Shown in pieces: positions 25,183 to 34,031 of a stretch of DNA of 34,143 nucleotides. A program made the position numbers and the translations under genes. The stretch is from CAZYME01 sp964648115. Its GTDB lineage: Bacteria; Pseudomonadota; Gammaproteobacteria; Legionellales; Legionellaceae. Numbering within the stretch: position 1 is the stretch's first letter; the number at the start of each line of letters is the position of its first letter. The notes under the pieces were generated by a model that was not told the DNA's origin, did no database searches, and saw only the letters and a program-made list of their open reading frames with translations. The stretch is taken from positions 1-34,143 of the forward strand of contig CAZYME010000025.1 in the NCBI GenBank assembly GCA_964648115.1, in the 5' to 3' direction.

Positions 25183-25809
25183 GTGGGTTATGCGAATTTA
25201 ATAAGGGGCTCGAGAATTAAAGAATTACTACTGGCAACAAGTAACGCGGGTAAAATAGAAGAGTTTAAGGCTATTTTGTCGCCCATCCGCTGTATTGCAC
25301 AAAATGCATTACACATAGAAAGTGCTGATGAAACGGGGTTAAGTTTTATTGAAAATGCCATTATTAAAGCTCGGCATGCGAGTCGGCTGGCTAAAATGCC
25401 GGCACTTGCTGATGACTCCGGGCTAGTTGTCCCGGCTTTGCATGGAGAACCTGGGATTTACTCTGCACGCTTTGCAGGGATGCATGCTACTGATGACGAT
25501 AATATTGAACTGCTTTTAACTAAACTTGTTCATGTTGAAGAAGAACAGCGTGGTGCTTACTTCTATTGCGCTCTTGCGTTGGTTCAACATGCGGATGACC
25601 CTGCGCCCTTGGTCGCGACTGGCAAGCTTATTGGAAAAATTAGCAAAGAGCGTCAGGGAGAACACGGCTTTGGCTATGATCCCGTATTCTATCTTGCTGA
25701 CCAGCTTTGCACGGCGGCACAATTATCTCCCCAAATTAAAAATACAATTAGCCATCGAGCACTTGCTCTCAAACAATTACGCGCAATGATGAAACATGAT
25801 GACCGTTAA
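25183..25809 (+). CDS. rdgB: XTP/dITP diphosphatase (RdgB/HAM1)
   Basis: Up to 208 residues. It hydrolyses non-canonical purine triphosphates (ITP, XTP, dITP) to monophosphates and pyrophosphate, keeping them out of DNA and RNA. Motifs: LLLATSNAGKIEEF at the N-terminus, FIENAIIKARHAS, ALADDSGLVVPAL with the catalytic Asp, GIYSARFAG, HGFGYDPVF and SHRALALKQL at the end. The GTG at 25183 gives an N-terminal extension of 11 residues relative to the family. An ATT at 25216, preceded by AAGGGG at normal spacing, would give the usual length, so the true start is unsure. It overlaps the following TPR gene by 14 nt, implying one operon. Confidence 0.9.
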   Translation: MGYANLIRGSRIKELLLATSNAGKIEEFKAILSPIRCIAQNALHIESADETGLSFIENAIIKARHASRLAKMPALADDSGLVVPALHGEPGIYSARFAGMHATDDDNIELLLTKLVHVEEEQRGAYFYCALALVQHADDPAPLVATGKLIGKISKERQGEHGFGYDPVFYLADQLCTAAQLSPQIKNTISHRALALKQLRAMMKHDDR

Positions 25810-27508
25810 TACGAATACTGACATCGAAGCTCTCTTTGCTAAAGCCTACCAATTACAACAAGCGAAGCAATTGCCACAGGCTATCAGTTGCTATGAAGAA
25901 CTATTGGCGTTATCGCCTATTCACGCCGACGCGTTGCGATTTTTAGGACTTGCTCATGCTCAACTTGAGGATATGCATAACGCTATTATATATCTGAGCC
26001 GTGCACTAGAACATGAGCCCACGGATGCAACGTTGCATAATAACCTCGCAAATGCCTATAAAAAATCGCAAGATTTAGACAAAGCAACTCACCATTATCA
26101 ACAAGCATTACAATTAGCCCCTCATTATGCGCAAGCCCATAATAATCTGGCAGGTGTGTATGCGTTACAAGGTGATTTTCAGCAGGCATTACGTCACTAT
26201 CGATTAGCGGTGCATGCAGAGCCTGATTTTGCTGCAGCTCATTATAATTTAGGATTATTGCTGCTCAAAAATAATCAATTAGAAGCCGCTAAAAAGCAAT
26301 TCAAAAACGTCCTTACGCTACATCCTGACCATTTGGATGCTCAATTCTATATGGGTGTCTTATTGTTAGAATCTAATGAATTGGACAAAGCAGAACAAGC
26401 GTTTCAAGAGGTATTAGCAAACAACAGCGAGCATGTACAAGCGTTAACAAACCTAGGGGTGATCGCATTAAAGCGCGACAAAGGGCAGCTTGCCATTGAT
26501 TATTTCACTAAAGCATTGGGATTTGATAATGCGCATGAAGAGGCGCGTAACAACCTTGCGGCTACTTTCATTCATCATGACAGGTTTGAAAATGCCTTGA
26601 TGCATTACGATGTTTTATTACAACAAGACCCACATAACATTGAATACTTATATAACTCTGGTGTAGCTCAAATGGCGTTAGGCCACTTACAAGAGGCTAT
26701 TGACCATTTCGAAACCATTTTAACATTGCAGGATAATCACTTTGCTACTTTGAACAATTTAGCTGCTATTTACATACGTTTAGAGCAGCGTGAAAAGGCT
26801 ATCACTTTGCTTGAGCGCGCACAAGCTGCAGAACCTGGTGATGAGGCTAGCCGATTCATGTTACAGGCACTTACTGGGCATGAAAAAAACCCTGCCGCCT
26901 CTCCTGCTTATGTCAGCAATTTATTTAATAATTATGCGATTTATTATGATCAGCATGTGCAAGGCCCGCTACATTATATGCTGCCGCAACATATTGGGCG
27001 TTTGTTACACAGATTGCATTGCAATAACCTAAGCAACACTGTTGATTTAGGCTGTGGGACTGGATTATGTGGGATTGTGCTACGAGAAGTAAGCAAACAT
27101 TTAACGGGTGTTGATATCTCTGCCAAAATGCTAGCGCAGGCTAAGGATAAAGAGATTTACGATAAGCTTGTTGAGGATGAGTTAATTACCTTTTTAGAGC
27201 AGGATAAACAATTTTATCAGCTAGCAGTTGCTGCTGATGTATTACCTTATTTAGGCGAATTGGAGGCCTTATTTGCTGCTGTACAGGAGCGCTTAGCAAA
27301 GGAAGGCTTGTTTATTTTTTCTCACGAAATTAGTACAACGCAGCCTTGGCAGTTACAAGAGAGCGCTCGCTTTTGTCATCACCCTGATTATATTAAAACG
27401 CTGTGTGAGCAGTATGGTTTTCAGATTGTTGAGCAAGAGAAAGTGGTGGCGCGTCAGCAAGAGGGGCAAGGGTTAGAGGTGATGGTTTATGCGGCGCAGA
27501 AAGTATAG
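25796..27508 (+). CDS. TPR-repeat protein with C-terminal SAM-dependent methyltransferase domain
   Basis: 570 residues; the start overlaps the last codons of rdgB, so translational coupling is likely. Residues 7-365 comprise about ten tetratricopeptide repeats (for example AHNNLAGVYALQGDFQQALR, YNSGVAQMALGHLQEAIDHF). Residues 375-570 form a class I methyltransferase: VDLGCGTGLCGIVLRE is the SAM-binding motif I, GVDISAKMLAQA motif II, VAADVLPYLGELE motif IV, followed by LFIFSHE. Similar TPR-methyltransferase fusions exist in proteobacteria, but their substrates are mostly unknown. The TPR scaffold probably binds the target protein. A palindrome follows the stop. Confidence 0.85.
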   Translation: MMTVNTNTDIEALFAKAYQLQQAKQLPQAISCYEELLALSPIHADALRFLGLAHAQLEDMHNAIIYLSRALEHEPTDATLHNNLANAYKKSQDLDKATHHYQQALQLAPHYAQAHNNLAGVYALQGDFQQALRHYRLAVHAEPDFAAAHYNLGLLLLKNNQLEAAKKQFKNVLTLHPDHLDAQFYMGVLLLESNELDKAEQAFQEVLANNSEHVQALTNLGVIALKRDKGQLAIDYFTKALGFDNAHEEARNNLAATFIHHDRFENALMHYDVLLQQDPHNIEYLYNSGVAQMALGHLQEAIDHFETILTLQDNHFATLNNLAAIYIRLEQREKAITLLERAQAAEPGDEASRFMLQALTGHEKNPAASPAYVSNLFNNYAIYYDQHVQGPLHYMLPQHIGRLLHRLHCNNLSNTVDLGCGTGLCGIVLREVSKHLTGVDISAKMLAQAKDKEIYDKLVEDELITFLEQDKQFYQLAVAADVLPYLGELEALFAAVQERLAKEGLFIFSHEISTTQPWQLQESARFCHHPDYIKTLCEQYGFQIVEQEKVVARQQEGQGLEVMVYAAQKV

Positions 27509-27518
27509 CCGTAATCGC

Positions 27519-27660
27519 TCATGGTTATGCAAATTTTAATATTGTCCGTAAAAACAGCCGTCTTTGCGAGCGTAGCGAAGCAATCCAGTGGCCTAGGTGC
27601 TAATAAGACGCTGGATTGCTTCGCTACGCTCGCAAAGACGGAGTTTACATAACCATGGGC
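27519..27660. repeat. palindromic element (family F) between convergent genes
   Basis: A perfect 31-bp inverted repeat (27558-27588 and 27611-27641; core GTCTTTGCGAGCGTAGCGAA) lies within an outer pair CATGGTTATG/CATAACCATG. It separates two convergent genes and may act as a bidirectional terminator, though it has no T tract. The core resembles palindromes widespread in several intracellular bacteria; this is recalled. Confidence 0.75.
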
Positions 27661-27665
27661 GAAGC

Positions 27666-29069
27666 TTAAAATGGGATTGCTAAGTCTTTATCCACGGCTT
27701 TTAATTGCACTTTAAACAACGCTTGTATTTTATTGAGGCTGGCTGTGTCTTCTGCTTCAAACCTTGCCACTAAACATGGGGTGGTATTCGACGCGCGCAA
27801 TAGCCCCCAACCATGTGCAAACTCTACACGTAAGCCATCAATAACAATTAAACGTGCCTCGGGGAATTTAGCTTCCGCGCTGAAACGCTGCATAAATGTG
27901 AATTTATCTTCATCGAGGATGGGAATCTTAATTTCAGGGGTATTAATGCTATTCGGAATAACCTCAAATTGCTCACTGACTGTTTGCGTTGATTTGCTTA
28001 AAATTTCCAGTAAACGACATGCACTGTAAAGAGCATCGTCAAAACCATACCACCGATCTTTGAAAAACAAATGACCGCTCATTTCACCAGCCAGCGCTGC
28101 TTTTTCATGCTTCATGATACGTTTAACAATAGAGTGACCCGTTGGGCACATCTTTGCAACCCCACCGGAAGCTTCAATCACTTCAGCCAAGTGGCTTGAG
28201 CATTTTACGTCATAAACAATCGTAGCGCCTTTATCTCGCTGCAATAGATCGCGTGCATACAACATCATCAACCGATCAGGCCAAATAATCTCGCCTTGAT
28301 TGGTGATCACCCCCAATCTATCAGCATCACCGTCAAAAGCCAAACCCAGATCAGCTTTATGCTCCGCAACTGACTTACGCAAATCAATTAAATTGGCTTC
28401 TATGGTTGGGTCAGGATGGTGGTTAGGAAAACGCCCATCCACTTCGCAATATAAAGGAATAACTTCACAACCCAATTGCGCAATCACACCTGGGATCGTA
28501 GCACCAGCAATACCATTCCCGCAGTCCACAACAACCTTCAATGGGCGTTCAAGCTTAATATCACCGACGATGCGCTTAATATATTCTTCCATTATATCAA
28601 TAGGTTGAGATTCGCCTTGGCCTTTTATTGAAGTACCCGCGCTTACTAAGTCATATAACACATCAATATCCGCATGGGCTAATGTAGTCCCTGCCAGCAC
28701 GATTTTAATACCATTATAATCAGCAGGATTATGGCTGCCGGTTACCATCAAGCCACTGTCAACTCCATGCGCATTTGTCGCATAGTACATAACAGGCGTA
28801 GCAACAGCCCCTAAATCAAGCACCGTTATTCCGCTATCCAGCAAACCTTGCTTTAATGCGCTAGCTAAACTATCGCTGGTCAAGCGACCATCACGTGCTA
28901 GAAAAATCGATGAACGATCCAAGGCTTGCAAACGACAGCTAATGGCTTTGCCAATACTATAAAATGCATTGGTGTCTAACTGGGTACCAACAATTCCACG
29001 AATGTCGTAGGCTCGAAAAACGCCTCGCTCAACGAGTCGCTGTTGATAGGTATGGGTAGTTGTTGTCAT
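27666..29069 (-). CDS. algC: phosphomannomutase/phosphoglucomutase (AlgC-type)
   Basis: 467 residues. It interconverts mannose-6-P/mannose-1-P and glucose-6-P/glucose-1-P, supplying sugar nucleotides for lipopolysaccharide and exopolysaccharide. Domain 1 has FRAYDIRGIVG and the phosphoserine loop TGS112HNPADYNG. Domain 2 has the metal-binding loop DGDADR (246-251). Domain 3 has AGEMSGHLFFKDRWYGFDDA for sugar specificity. Domain 4 ends with RASNTTPCLVARFE, binding phosphate. Length is normal for AlgC. The start directly follows the dut stop (TAAATG), so it is cotranscribed with dut and probably coaBC, an order common in gammaproteobacteria. Confidence 0.93.
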   Translation of the reverse strand: MTTTTHTYQQRLVERGVFRAYDIRGIVGTQLDTNAFYSIGKAISCRLQALDRSSIFLARDGRLTSDSLASALKQGLLDSGITVLDLGAVATPVMYYATNAHGVDSGLMVTGSHNPADYNGIKIVLAGTTLAHADIDVLYDLVSAGTSIKGQGESQPIDIMEEYIKRIVGDIKLERPLKVVVDCGNGIAGATIPGVIAQLGCEVIPLYCEVDGRFPNHHPDPTIEANLIDLRKSVAEHKADLGLAFDGDADRLGVITNQGEIIWPDRLMMLYARDLLQRDKGATIVYDVKCSSHLAEVIEASGGVAKMCPTGHSIVKRIMKHEKAALAGEMSGHLFFKDRWYGFDDALYSACRLLEILSKSTQTVSEQFEVIPNSINTPEIKIPILDEDKFTFMQRFSAEAKFPEARLIVIDGLRVEFAHGWGLLRASNTTPCLVARFEAEDTASLNKIQALFKVQLKAVDKDLAIPF

Positions 29070-29528
29070 TTATTGTCTCCCTGAACTGCCAAAACCACCT
29101 TCTCCTCGGCTACTTTCAGTAAACGAATCAACTATAGAAAATGCGGCTTTTACTACGGGTAAAAAAACTAATTGCGCTATGCGATCACCGGGATTAACCG
29201 TAAAGTGCTCTTGATTACGATTCCAGCAGGATATTTTTAACTCACCTTGGTAATCTGAATCAATCAGCCCTACTAAGTTTCCTAAAACGATTCCATGCTT
29301 ATGGCCTAATCCCGAACGGGGTAAAATGACTGCGGCTAAACTAGGATCGGCAATATAAATTGCTAAACCTGTCGGCAGTAACACTGTTTCTTGCCCAGCA
29401 ATTTGCAGGGGTTCATCGATACAGACACGTAGATCAATCCCTGCTGAGCCTTGCGTGGCGTAAGAAGGCAGAGGGATTGTATTACCAACGCGGGGATCTA
29501 AAATCTTTAATTGAATAGCTGTTTCCAT
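29070..29528 (-). CDS. dut: deoxyuridine 5'-triphosphate nucleotidohydrolase (dUTPase)
   Basis: 152 residues from the ATG at 29528 (METAIQLKIL), which matches the usual 150-residue trimeric dUTPase; the frame extends upstream to 29600 through a repeat-like stretch. Motifs in order: AGIDLR (1), PRSGLGHKHGI (2), GLIDSDYQGELK (3), PGDRIAQLVFLPV (4) and the C-terminal GGFGSSGR (5), which closes over the nucleotide. It hydrolyses dUTP to dUMP and pyrophosphate, preventing uracil incorporation and feeding thymidylate synthesis. It lies between coaBC and algC. Confidence 0.95.
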   Translation of the reverse strand: METAIQLKILDPRVGNTIPLPSYATQGSAGIDLRVCIDEPLQIAGQETVLLPTGLAIYIADPSLAAVILPRSGLGHKHGIVLGNLVGLIDSDYQGELKISCWNRNQEHFTVNPGDRIAQLVFLPVVKAAFSIVDSFTESSRGEGGFGSSGRQ

Positions 29529-29642
29529 GGTATCTCTCGATGCTAAAAAGTGGGTTATATTGTTCGTGCCAAAGGATGCTGGGTCAAACTGCCGGGCCAT
29601 TCCCGCATTCCGCTTCGCTCCATACGGGCTACATTTAATACC
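29529..29642. repeat. coaBC-dut spacer with a dispersed short repeat
   Basis: 29603-29637 (CGCATTCCGCTTCGCTCCAT, ACGGGCTACATT) resembles 25037-25070 at the end of the MFS gene (CGCAATTCGCTTCGCTACTT, ACGGACTACATT), suggesting another small dispersed repeat. Confidence 0.45.
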
Positions 29643-30863
29643 CTAGGATAATGTAAGCGTGACATTTTGCAGGCTTGCGGCGAGGATTGCAATAATTTGG
29701 CCGGCTAATCGCGTTTTGTGGGTCATCGCTAATGGCATTTCACTCTGCTTAGTTAGCACGGTAACCTGATGAGTATCGCTCTCAAAACCAAGTCCTTTGC
29801 CGACTTGATTCGCTATCATCATATCCACTTTTTTGGCATTCAATTTTTCCTTGGCATGCTGTATCACATCGTTTGTCTCTGCCGCAAATCCAACCACAAA
29901 AGCGGCTTTTCCACTTTTAGCGACGGTTGCCAATATATCGGGATTGGTTTCTAAATTAAGCGTTAGCGGAGAACTATCTTTCTTTTTAATTTTTTGGGCC
30001 GCTGGGGATTGCACATGATAATCTGCCACTGCAGCTGTACCAATAAAAATCATGCCAGGTTGTAGCTTATCCATCACAACGTCCAACATCTCTTGCGCGG
30101 ACTCTACAGAGTGAAAATGCGTATCTGGCGATGGGGTTAATGCGCTCGGACCGCTGACCAACGTTACTTCAGCTCCAGCCATAGTGGCCGCCGCAGCCAA
30201 GGCGTATCCCATTTTCCCCGAACTATGATTACTAATATAACGGACCGGATCGATTGCCTCTCTCGTTGGCCCCGCCGTAATCATTACCTTTCGCCCTTGT
30301 AACAACCGACTCACATCATATAAACGCAGCGCAGTAATGATATTATCCACTTCGCTCATACGCCCGTAGCCCAGTTCGCCACATGCTTGTGAACCTTCCT
30401 CAGGCCCTACGATAATGACTCCGCGGCTAGCAAGTAGCTTACAGTTGGCTTGTGTCGCTGGATGGGCCCACATACTCCGATTCATAGCAGGGCAAACCAA
30501 CACAGGCGTCTCTGCCACCAAATAAAGCGTAGACAATAAGTCATCTGCTAAACCATGTGCCAATTTCGCTAAGCAATTGGCAGATGCGGGAGCTATCAGT
30601 AAATAATCAGCCCAGCGTGCCAATTCGATATGCCCCATTGCGCGCTCCGCCTGTGAATCAAACAATTCACAACGTACTTCATGGCCACTTAACGCCTGCA
30701 TGGTCATGGGCGTAATAAATTGCTGGGCTGATTGCGTCATTACAACGCGAACAATAGCACCTAAACTTGTCAACTCTCGGACAAGATAAGCCGATTTGTA
30801 AGCCGCAATACCGCCACAAACCCCTAACACTATCTTTTTATTTGCAAAATCTTGCATGGCCAT
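29643..30863 (-). CDS. coaBC: bifunctional phosphopantothenoylcysteine decarboxylase/phosphopantothenate-cysteine ligase
   Basis: About 406 residues from the ATG at 30863; a second ATG two codons on (30857) is equally possible, and a TTG at 30899 would extend it. The CoaC flavoprotein half has KIVLGVCGGIAAYKSAYLVR, LIAPASANCLAKLAHGLADD, the PAMNRSMW substrate motif and SQACGELGYGRM with the catalytic cysteine. The CoaB half begins VMITAGPTREAIDPVRYISN with HSSGKMG, then FIGTAAVADY, IKKKDS and GFAAET. Together they convert 4'-phosphopantothenate plus cysteine to 4'-phosphopantetheine using CTP, steps 2 and 3 of coenzyme A synthesis. It is divergent from radC. Confidence 0.95.
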   Translation of the reverse strand: MAMQDFANKKIVLGVCGGIAAYKSAYLVRELTSLGAIVRVVMTQSAQQFITPMTMQALSGHEVRCELFDSQAERAMGHIELARWADYLLIAPASANCLAKLAHGLADDLLSTLYLVAETPVLVCPAMNRSMWAHPATQANCKLLASRGVIIVGPEEGSQACGELGYGRMSEVDNIITALRLYDVSRLLQGRKVMITAGPTREAIDPVRYISNHSSGKMGYALAAAATMAGAEVTLVSGPSALTPSPDTHFHSVESAQEMLDVVMDKLQPGMIFIGTAAVADYHVQSPAAQKIKKKDSSPLTLNLETNPDILATVAKSGKAAFVVGFAAETNDVIQHAKEKLNAKKVDMMIANQVGKGLGFESDTHQVTVLTKQSEMPLAMTHKTRLAGQIIAILAASLQNVTLTLS

Positions 30864-30921
30864 GATTTTTTGATGAGAATGACTGTGATCAAAACACAAA
30901 CCTCGCCATAAAGGAATAAAA

Positions 30922-31605
30922 ATGAGCGTCCAACCAGCAACACGTGGTCTTCACGTGCGTGAAAAACTATTAACGCAAGGTGCGGAAAGTCTATCCGATA
31001 CCGAATTATTAGCGGTATTTATCAGTTCCGGCAGTGGAAAACGCTCCTGCGTACAATTAGCGCATGATTTGATAAAACACTTGGGTGACATGCGCGCTGT
31101 TCTCAATACAGATTTGCCTACCTTTGAACAAGTCCCAGGGCTCGGTCTTGTTCGTTATGTGCAATTACAAGCAGCGCGTGAAATTTGTCGGCGCAGTGAC
31201 TTCATTACCTTAAAAAAAGAAACGCAGTTACTCGACTCCCAACAAACCTATGCCTTCCTCAAACGGCAACTACGAGATAAAAAAAATGAAGTATTTGCCG
31301 CTTTGTTCCTAGACAGCCAACATCGTCTTTTAGCATATGAAGAATTATTTACTGGCACTATCAATGCAACAACCGTACATTCAAGGCCTATCATCGAACG
31401 CACCTTGAAACTAAATGCAGCAGCCTTAATTATCGCCCACAATCACCCATCAGGGCTTTCCGATGCCAGCCATCATGACGTAGTGATTACCGAACGCATC
31501 CAACAAGCGCTTGAATTAGTAGACGCGCGCTTATTGGATCATTTAGTCATTGGCGATAACGAGGTTTACTCCATTATGAGTACCATGAAATGGAGCTGTA
31601 ATTGA
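30922..31605 (+). CDS. radC: RadC family protein (JAMM/MPN domain)
   Basis: 227 residues, ATG with AAAGGA 6 nt upstream. It has an N-terminal helix-hairpin-helix region (VREKLLTQGAESLSDTELL to VPGLGLVRYVQ) and a C-terminal MPN domain with JAMM metal ligands in AHNHPSGLSDASHHD (H173, H175, D186) and DHLVIGDNEVYS. Despite its name, a direct role in DNA repair is not established, and the biochemical activity remains uncertain. It is divergent from coaBC, with only about 58 nt between the two starts, as in many gammaproteobacteria. Confidence 0.92.
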   Translation: MSVQPATRGLHVREKLLTQGAESLSDTELLAVFISSGSGKRSCVQLAHDLIKHLGDMRAVLNTDLPTFEQVPGLGLVRYVQLQAAREICRRSDFITLKKETQLLDSQQTYAFLKRQLRDKKNEVFAALFLDSQHRLLAYEELFTGTINATTVHSRPIIERTLKLNAAALIIAHNHPSGLSDASHHDVVITERIQQALELVDARLLDHLVIGDNEVYSIMSTMKWSCN

Positions 31606-31679
31606 TGTTTTTTTCATTTTCCCAATCACCCACTCTACGCTATTGATAGTGTGCGTATAAAACACAAGAAAAACAAAAT
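31606..31679. other. short intergenic after radC
   Basis: No terminator hairpin or gene seen. Confidence 0.35.
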
Positions 31680-31708
31680 TTGAACTCATATTGGGGGGGG
31701 TGTATAAT
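31680..31708 (+). promoter_or_regulatory. promoter with a G8 tract in its spacer
   Basis: -35 TTGAAC (31680-31685), 17-bp spacer, perfect -10 TATAAT (31703-31708). The spacer contains eight consecutive G (31693-31700). A T8 tract (31712-31719) covers the expected transcription start. GAGAG lies 8 nt before the ATG at 31734. The spacer is at the sigma-70 optimum with eight G, so tract slippage would weaken the promoter. Confidence 0.7.
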
Positions 31709-31733
31709 AAATTTTTTTTCCTGAGAGTAGATA

Positions 31734-34031
31734 ATGTCCACAAGTGATAAGGTATTGAGGCAATTATTGGATGAAAGTAAGATAATGCAAGGCCAAGCTC
31801 CATATGCTGCGCCGCCTGCAGAACCAGCGCCACCTGCAGAACCAGACCCAACTCTGAAATCGCTTGAAAAATTTAAAACGAACCTCAGCAGCCATTCAGG
31901 GTCAGGCTCGCTTGGTACTACTTATGTATATGGCTCTTCGGGCGACCGACACCCAGCACCCGATATTTCATGCCCGCTAACAAATTTGGATATAAATGGA
32001 CTTCCCTTTTCAAATGGTCAAACAGTCGGCGATACTATTAAATCACTTAAAGCTAAGTACCGGCTCATCGATGATTTAAGGCTTCCGCCTATTGAAACTG
32101 CGCATGTTGTCATACCCTTCTTTCCTGGAGAGACGAAAGATGGCCATCCGACAGCACAATTTACCCCGAAAGTGTTTCATAATCCAACCTTTGGTTCAGC
32201 GAAGCAGGGTACGATTACTCTGTGCCGTCCGACAGGTACCCTAGAGGTCCGTGTGGATCATATAATAGTAGGTAATAATGCAGACTGTATGAACCTACAC
32301 GGAAAGGGCCATAAGAATTCCAATATAGCAGCAAAAGGAATATCTCAAACTGAAGCTGCTGAAATAAAGGATGCTGCTCCAGTCGCTTTTAATGTCCTGC
32401 AAAATAATGTTTTAACAGTGCTTGTTTTACGTTATACGAATACCCCGCCGTGGGCAACGAAGCCTAGACCAGTAATTTGGAAATCAGAAGCTGCAGCTGC
32501 AGCTGAACCAGTATTTAAATACACTGTTTACTCCCAAGGATCCGCAGCTAAAAATAATCTAAAAGTGGCTGATTATCCTGGCCCCTATTTTTACCTTGGA
32601 GCTGAAGTTTATTTGCTTGATGGATCTGTTGTGTGTACCCCTGACAGGTCACTAACTAACGAGCAAGTTGGTGCTGAAGTAGCAAAAGCAAAACAAAAAT
32701 TGGACAATACTAAAGCTCGTTACGAAACTATGTATCCTGAACCGGAAAATCGACAACCCCATCCTTGGATAAATAATGTTCAATATTGTATTAGTACATT
32801 TTACCAAGCAGTAGATGAACAGCTGCGAGCTCTTGATTTTGAAACTCAAAGGACAAACCAACCTAGCTATGCTTTGTTTGCTCGAGCTGTTATTTTTAAT
32901 GCTCCCGAAATAATTGGCCACACCATACATGGCGTCACTGATCCATATTCGGATACACTTAAGATTTCTCTGAAAATAAATTCCTCACTAAGAGGTTTTT
33001 CCCCATACGATTTTGCGATTAATATCAATCGCCGCTTTAATGAAACAGTCCTTAACTCTGATCCTGTTGGAACAGGGCCTGATTCTTTTACAATTGCATT
33101 CTCAATAATCAAACTGCATAAATTTATGGATAAAATAGCTCAATCCGCAGCTGACTTATTGAAAAATCCTGGGATGTTGAGAGCACTACAAGAGCATGAA
33201 AGAGCCGGTAGTCAGGGGATTATTAAAACTTTTTACGAAACATTAAGTAAGGAATTGAAATTATCTGATACAAAACCGGTACCGCACCTGCTTTCTGCGA
33301 TGTTTGAATATTTGTTGGGCGTCACTCCCAAACCCCACCAAGGTATGCTGCCTAACGCATTTCTAACAAGTTGCTCGAGCGGGTATGAAGAAGCACGCTT
33401 GGTTGTTGAACTTTGCCTTCCACGTGATGATAGGCCTAAAGACATTGATAACTTAATAAGACGACTTGACCCAAATCAGCACCATAACCTGAAATTTACA
33501 GAGTCAGATGACAGAATACAACTTATTCATCTAAATTATGAAGCATTAGAAGATAAAATTTTCATTGATAACTGTTTAAAATTATTATCGGAATTTTCAG
33601 ATAAGTATCCCATACTTACAGATCAATGTTTAAGTCACTCTCCTGTTGATTACAACCAAATCCTGGCTGATTTTAAAGCGTTAATTAGTTCCTTTAAAGA
33701 AATAGGCCTTAAAATATTTCAGCAATGCGGCCAAGGATCTGCTGATTGGTTTACTTTTTTAGAGCTACTCGCCACTAAACTTGAAGAGCTCGTGAAAACG
33801 CTTCAGGACCAGAACCATACTCAAGAGGCTAGAAATATGGCGGTAAAAAAAGTTGATGGTGCGTTAAAGAAGCTTAATGCCAATCTGCCTTACCATTCTC
33901 TAAATGACCCATCGGTTCATCAACGGTATAAATTATTTGACGCCCCAAAATCTCAACTTACTGAGCTGCTCAAAAAAATAAATACTGCCCCGGAAAGTGG
34001 AGGGTTTCTTGTCAAGAATCCACCTATGTAG
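31734..34031 (+). CDS. large protein of unknown family, candidate secreted effector
   Basis: 765 residues with no signal peptide, membrane helix or family I recognise. It begins with a polar segment, then a Pro/Ala/Glu stretch with APPAEP repeated twice (about 26-38), and a Ser/Gly-rich linker. A large mixed alpha/beta region follows, with blocks such as AHVVIPFFPGETKDGH, TPPWATKPRPVIWK and PYFYLGAEVYLLDG. The C-terminal 250 residues are mainly helical (FLELLATKLEELVKTLQDQN), ending SQLTELLKKINTAPESGG and FLVKNPPM. Size, cytosolic-type N-terminus and lack of homology are shared with the 1067-residue protein, but I see no clear sequence relation between them. Expression may vary through the G8 tract in the promoter. 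Confidence 0.8.
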   Translation: MSTSDKVLRQLLDESKIMQGQAPYAAPPAEPAPPAEPDPTLKSLEKFKTNLSSHSGSGSLGTTYVYGSSGDRHPAPDISCPLTNLDINGLPFSNGQTVGDTIKSLKAKYRLIDDLRLPPIETAHVVIPFFPGETKDGHPTAQFTPKVFHNPTFGSAKQGTITLCRPTGTLEVRVDHIIVGNNADCMNLHGKGHKNSNIAAKGISQTEAAEIKDAAPVAFNVLQNNVLTVLVLRYTNTPPWATKPRPVIWKSEAAAAAEPVFKYTVYSQGSAAKNNLKVADYPGPYFYLGAEVYLLDGSVVCTPDRSLTNEQVGAEVAKAKQKLDNTKARYETMYPEPENRQPHPWINNVQYCISTFYQAVDEQLRALDFETQRTNQPSYALFARAVIFNAPEIIGHTIHGVTDPYSDTLKISLKINSSLRGFSPYDFAININRRFNETVLNSDPVGTGPDSFTIAFSIIKLHKFMDKIAQSAADLLKNPGMLRALQEHERAGSQGIIKTFYETLSKELKLSDTKPVPHLLSAMFEYLLGVTPKPHQGMLPNAFLTSCSSGYEEARLVVELCLPRDDRPKDIDNLIRRLDPNQHHNLKFTESDDRIQLIHLNYEALEDKIFIDNCLKLLSEFSDKYPILTDQCLSHSPVDYNQILADFKALISSFKEIGLKIFQQCGQGSADWFTFLELLATKLEELVKTLQDQNHTQEARNMAVKKVDGALKKLNANLPYHSLNDPSVHQRYKLFDAPKSQLTELLKKINTAPESGGFLVKNPPM

